Assembly (NCBI RefSeq): GCF_964340395.1
Contig: NC_135557.1
Coordinates: 11,731,046-11,781,045 of the forward strand
Length of the DNA stretch: 50,000 nucleotides
Direction of reading: 5' to 3'
DNA from: Glandiceps talaboti
Taxonomy: Eukaryota; Hemichordata; Enteropneusta; Spengelidae
This document shows, in pieces, positions 48,869-50,000 of this stretch (the stretch's first letter is position 1; every line of letters begins with the position of its first letter). The position numbers and the translations under genes are program-made. The notes under the pieces were generated by a model. The model worked only from the letters and a program-made list of their open reading frames with translations, was not told the DNA's origin and did not search any database.

Positions 48869-49030
48869 TCACTCACTCACTCACTCACTCACTCACTCAG
48901 ACAGACGCGCGCTCGTCTTTCAGTATGTATTTGACATCATTTCATATGTTAAATATAAATTTCTTCTGTTCTCACTCCTTCAGAGACGGTGACTACAAGG
49001 CAATTAACGGTTCATCGTTGGGTGTTAGAA
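30162..49030 (+). CDS. arylsulfatase-family protein, secreted/lysosomal type (3' end incomplete)
   Basis: Thirteen exons join in frame: 30162-30273, 32375-32486, 39276-39327, 41300-41403, 44755-44861, 45459-45523, 45979-46080, 46438-46501, 46671-46768, 47492-47634, 48122-48180, 48490-48607 and 48984-~49030. An N-terminal hydrophobic signal ([18 protein letters not shown]) is followed by [12 protein letters not shown] (metal-binding Asp pair). [11 protein letters not shown] carries the Cys converted to formylglycine. GKWHLGF, SVHAP, SSDNGG and RGGK supply the other expected active-site residues. Later segments ([31 protein letters not shown]) resemble the arylsulfatase B/I/J group. About 390 residues are visible against the ~500-570 usual for the family, so ~100 or more C-terminal residues lie beyond the window or in unrecognised exons. 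Hydrolysis of sulfate esters is the family reaction. The substrate cannot be told. Confidence 0.92.
30782..31806. repeat. 1-kb composite ACAT/ACAG/GCAT microsatellite with higher-order structure
   Basis: It lies in sulfatase intron 1. ACAT, ACAG and GCAT runs alternate. A block of (ACAG)n, (GCAT)n, GCGTGCGTACGTACATACACCC occurs twice, at about 30817-30950 and 31063-31172. The interruption CAAAGTATACATAC occurs four times, at 31038, 31418, 31520 and 31580. The very long frames on both strands are products of the 4-bp period. Confidence 0.96.
32187..32264. repeat. (AC)n(AAAC)n microsatellite
   Basis: A CA run is followed by ACAA/AAAC units in sulfatase intron 1, ~110 bp before exon 2. Confidence 0.94.
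32375..32486 (+). CDS. sulfatase exon 2: up to the formylglycine Cys
   Basis: The acceptor TTATTAG ends at 32374 and the donor GTGAGT starts at 32487. It encodes [33 protein letters not shown] and two bases of Pro. The catalytic Cys codon is therefore near the exon end, and the CSPTR motif is completed 6.8 kb downstream. Confidence 0.9.
33683..35313 (+). repeat. direct duplication of a ~0.6-0.9-kb unit inside the inverted-repeat element
   Basis: Unit 1 (33683-34300) and unit 2 (34411-35313) share an ordered set of landmarks: ATGCAAATTA, TGAGATGTCC.TTGAAATATTGAAGT, TTTTAATAATTAGAAAGTAC (TTAATAATTAG in unit 1), GACAAGACA.TTTTATG, GTCGAGCAGC.CAGTT.CGCAAC and TTTGTCA...TAATTTC. They are diverged, and unit 2 has extra sequence in its middle. 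Confidence 0.75.
35270..35925 (+). repeat. tandem array of ~130-155-bp monomers
   Basis: The phrase CATACGTCCACTTTCGTCG starts near 35270 (variant), 35414, 35544, 35689 and 35845. Each monomer continues with ACGTTAAATATTGTCAATAG, TCGATTTATACGTCGC and TTTGCATAACAATAGATTT. A partial monomer at 36811-36890 reaches the element's right end. Confidence 0.88.
36241..36561 (-). CDS. hypothetical protein frame inside the inverted-repeat element
   Basis: An open frame of 106 codons contains [20 protein letters not shown] and [17 protein letters not shown]. It is fairly basic, looks helical, and has an Arg-rich stretch. I do not recognise the family. It may be the remnant of an element-encoded protein or chance. 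No start context or splice evidence supports it strongly. Confidence 0.3.
   Translation of the reverse strand: MLEIVIIVIRTRAPGNCEKMAGCGRVIRVPVTRTERQLILEAMGQYANNCQLIADHVRANLHILSRDVQDIYIIRSATVVRRRIRDVVQRHQNRSLFAQIGNDQNL
36952..39275. other. rest of sulfatase intron 2, nothing recognised
   Basis: AT-rich intron sequence with short C/T and G homopolymer runs (for example G9 at 38461). Open frames of ~60 residues in it have no recognisable domain. Confidence 0.4.
39276..39327 (+). CDS. sulfatase exon 3: TRAAFLTG
   Basis: 52 nt between ATCAG and GTAATA encode [17 protein letters not shown], completing the sulfatase signature. Confidence 0.9.
40084..40262. mobile_element. 179-bp MITE with 9-bp target-site duplication
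   Basis: The terminal inverted repeats of ~40 bp read T[G/A]GTCTCGCTGCCAGA, then TCGTGACTATCGTCCC. The direct repeat TATCCGCAT lies at 40075-40083 and 40263-40271. The interior has further palindromic GGGACTATAGTC pieces. A 9-bp duplication is typical of Mutator-like elements; that assignment is an inference. Confidence 0.88.
40592..41201. mobile_element. 610-bp MITE built from palindromic TCGTAATTACGA units
   Basis: The terminal inverted repeats begin TACGGAAG and continue GTATTAGTGCCAAGTTGTAA, GGAAAAAAAATAAAATTTAAAA. The direct repeat CTATAT flanks it at 40586-40591 and 41202-41207. About twelve TCGTAATTACGA-like units fill 40645-40910 and about seven fill 41008-41152, separated by ~80 bp of unique sequence. 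Confidence 0.9.
41300..41403 (+). CDS. sulfatase exon 4
   Basis: It encodes [20 protein letters not shown] then [13 protein letters not shown] and the start of GKWHLG. Acceptor ATTCCAG, donor GTAAGT. Confidence 0.9.
41467..41575. repeat. (ATGT)n(GT)n microsatellite
   Basis: It lies ~60 bp after sulfatase exon 4. Confidence 0.94.
42751..43316. mobile_element. 566-bp MITE-like element with long inverted termini
   Basis: The left end TGTATTAAT[C/T]GCCATCTTAG, GTTTCCGTACGGCGACAATC, CCAAGTAC is repeated in inverted orientation at the right end (43230-43316). A second inner pair, CATACGTTACAGTGGTAACA at 42820 and TGTTACCACTGTAACGTATG-like at 43204, extends the foldback. No clear target duplication was found. 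Confidence 0.85.
43330..44750. other. sulfatase intron 4, remainder
   Basis: No gene or repeat was recognised. Overlapping open frames at 43444-43833 (-) and 43673-43948 (+) show no domain. Confidence 0.4.
44755..44861 (+). CDS. sulfatase exon 5: GKWHLGF
   Basis: It encodes [20 protein letters not shown] then [14 protein letters not shown]. The Lys and His of GKWHLG contact the substrate sulfate in this family. Acceptor TTTTTAG, donor GTAATT. Confidence 0.92.
45121..45272. repeat. (TGTGTT)n(TTTG)n(GT)n microsatellite
   Basis: A hexanucleotide TTTGTG run passes into TTTG and then GT repeats, between sulfatase exons 5 and 6. Confidence 0.95.
45459..45523 (+). CDS. sulfatase exon 6
   Basis: It encodes [21 protein letters not shown] after the acceptor CTCTTCAG; donor GTAAGA. 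It is a variable loop of the family (usually a D.R......Y.T segment). Confidence 0.85.
45979..46080 (+). CDS. sulfatase exon 7: SVHAP
   Basis: It encodes [17 protein letters not shown] then [14 protein letters not shown]. The donor GTATGT at 46081 is the first unit of a ~190-bp GTAT microsatellite. Confidence 0.88.
46081..46274. repeat. (GTAT)n microsatellite forming a splice donor
   Basis: It starts at the first intron base after sulfatase exon 7 and has a few GCAT, ATGTGT and ATGATG interruptions. Confidence 0.95.
46438..46501 (+). CDS. sulfatase exon 8
   Basis: It encodes [21 protein letters not shown]. The acceptor AACTCAG ends at 46437 and the donor GTATGT starts at 46502. Confidence 0.85.
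46671..46768 (+). CDS. sulfatase exon 9
   Basis: It encodes [20 protein letters not shown] then [12 protein letters not shown]. The final SSD joins NGG in the next exon to form the SDNGG metal-binding motif. Acceptor TTTACAG, donor GTAAGT. Confidence 0.92.
46818..47237. repeat. (ACAT)n(ACAG)n microsatellite
   Basis: A ~180-bp ACAT part with an AC/ATAG transition is followed by a ~240-bp ACAG part, between sulfatase exons 9 and 10. Confidence 0.96.
47492..47634 (+). CDS. sulfatase exon 10: SDNGG and RGGK
   Basis: It encodes [20 protein letters not shown] then [18 protein letters not shown]. Acceptor CCTTTAG, donor GTGAGT. Confidence 0.92.
47818..47950. repeat. (TGTTG)n/(GTATG)n pentanucleotide repeat
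   Basis: TGTTG units shift to TGGTA, TGTGG and then degenerate TGTCG units, between sulfatase exons 10 and 11. Confidence 0.92.
48122..48180 (+). CDS. sulfatase exon 11
   Basis: 59 nt encode [19 protein letters not shown], a typical (L)MHV.DWFPT...LAGG block. The acceptor ATTTACAG ends at 48121 and the donor GTATGG starts at 48181. Confidence 0.9.
48490..48607 (+). CDS. sulfatase exon 12
   Basis: It encodes [38 protein letters not shown]. The acceptor TCTGTAG ends at 48489 and the donor GTAGAT starts at 48608. Confidence 0.9.
48717..48904. repeat. (ACAT)n(ACAG)n(ACAT)n(AC)n(ACTC)n microsatellite
   Basis: It lies between sulfatase exons 12 and 13, ending in the same ACTC motif as the kinase-intron tracts. 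Confidence 0.95.
48984..49030 (+). CDS. sulfatase exon 13 (3' end uncertain)
   Basis: The acceptor TCCTTCAG ends at 48983 and joins in phase to give [22 protein letters not shown] at 49031 is a plausible donor. Without it the frame runs to TAA at 49096 through IFIFWFTFQILINTIL, which does not resemble the family. Confidence 0.65.
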
Positions 49031-49098
49031 GTGAGGAAACTATATTTATTTTCTGGTTTACATTTCAAATATTGATAAATACGATTTTACACTTGTAA

Positions 49099-50000
49099 CC
49101 AGTTAAAGTGTAAATATGACACGATTTTCTTTAATATTAATGCAGTATACTACTATTTCAATTATGAGTTTACTAGCATTTCTTAAAGCTAGCTACAACA
49201 GGCACGTCTACGAACATATTTTTTTCTACATAGAATGGAAACTCTTAATTTTACACAATGGCGTTTGTTTGTCGGATCATATATGCGATAAATAGTGAAA
49301 CTTGCGAACGATGTCATTTATATAACACATTTGAAACACATAAATTATATCCGAGTGTATATTATGGACCACAACCATTGATTTTAACGGAACCTTGACA
49401 TTTAGTTGCATTTTTAACATAATTATTTCAAAGACATACTATGAAAAGGTAACTCGTGACTATTATGATCGAAAACGTATATGTTTCAGTATGTGTTTCA
49501 ATATAAATAGTTGATGTTTCTACCATATATAGTTATTGATGCAAGTCATCAAATGTACGACAGACAAGACAAAGGATTATATAATAAGGAATTATATTCC
49601 ATATTTTTTGTTCGACTCATCCGTTCGTTATATAGTATTAACAACAAAACATGAATATTTAAATACACAATTTTCACGATAAAAAAAAGAGCATTATTGA
49701 TTGACAGTGAGCCACGAGGTAAACTACTCCACACAAATTTTGGTTTAAAATCTTTTTATGTAAAGGCCTGTAGCCTAATACAATACGAATAAAAACATAT
49801 CATATCATATCATATCATCATATCGAGGTTAGTCAAAGCATAAACATTAAGATCTGTCACTGCTCCACAAAAGGATGAAATTGAGCGCTATTTAACAGGT
49901 ACCACTTTTTATAAGTAATTAATCCCATTTTAGAGAACAACATTTTATTTGACCAAACAAAAAAACAGTTCAGTTAGTGGAAATTCGTGCATATACCATC
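49099..50000. other. AT-rich end of window, no exon recognised
   Basis: A short ATATC tandem repeat lies at 49797-49825. AATAAA at about 49788 could be a poly(A) signal, but no sulfatase C-terminal exon could be identified before it. Confidence 0.4.

Overview
This is animal (metazoan) nuclear DNA. All three host genes are split by GT-AG introns. The sequence is AT-rich and heavy in tetranucleotide microsatellites (ACAT/ATGT, ACAG/CTGT, ACTC, TTTA, AAAC), and it carries a Penelope-like element, two truncated LINEs, SINE-like pieces and several foldback/MITE elements. A GH9 endoglucanase, C-type lectin domains, an arylsulfatase and a tyrosine-kinase-like gene point to a marine invertebrate (amphioxus, hemichordate, echinoderm or lophotrochozoan). 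The sequence alone does not fix the phylum. Every internal exon junction of the three genes was checked by splice dinucleotides and by intron phase, and all reading frames join cleanly.

Region 1 (1-8570, + strand): the 3' end of a tyrosine-kinase-family gene whose catalytic motifs are degenerate (HRD reads HRY, the catalytic-loop Asn reads His, DFG reads NFM), so it is probably a pseudokinase. A ~2-kb block with its last two coding exons, 3'UTR and poly(A) signal is present twice (about 1870-3908 and 6563-8572). A Penelope-like retroelement (3968-6562) sits in the (ATGT)n tract at the duplication junction. It encodes RT and a GIY-YIG endonuclease and has inverted terminal repeats, each with a hammerhead ribozyme motif.

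Region 2 (8570-9817): intergenic, with a tRNA-derived SINE-like repeat at about 8662-8966.

Region 3 (9818-23970, - strand): one gene of at least 16 exons. It reads CTLD, EGF-like, CTLD, Cys-rich/EGF-like, then a GH9 glycoside hydrolase domain ending in a short terminal exon. The GH9 fold is well kept, but the catalytic Glu and one of the two catalytic-site Asp are substituted, so this looks like a lectin-cellulase pseudoenzyme. Introns hold a 5'-truncated LINE (16270-18228), a foldback element (20656-20949) and large microsatellites. The first exon was not found.

Region 4 (23970-30160): a degenerate ~290-bp repeat family (24290-26160), a tRNA-Gly-like relic, an (AT)n tract, a frameshifted second LINE (27065-28510, - strand) and a 180-bp tandem repeat (29600-30010).

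Region 5 (30162 to beyond 49030, + strand): a sulfatase-family gene with a signal peptide, 12 firmly defined coding exons and a probable 13th. It keeps the expected sulfatase active-site motifs and continues past the window or into exons not recognised. Its introns contain a 1-kb composite microsatellite, a 3.5-kb inverted-repeat element with nested repeats (33412-36948), and three MITE-like elements (40084-40262 with a 9-bp target duplication, 40592-41201 made of palindromic 12-mers, and 42751-43316).

The kinase-like and GH9 genes are convergent. The GH9 and sulfatase genes are divergent. I see no functional pathway linking the three.
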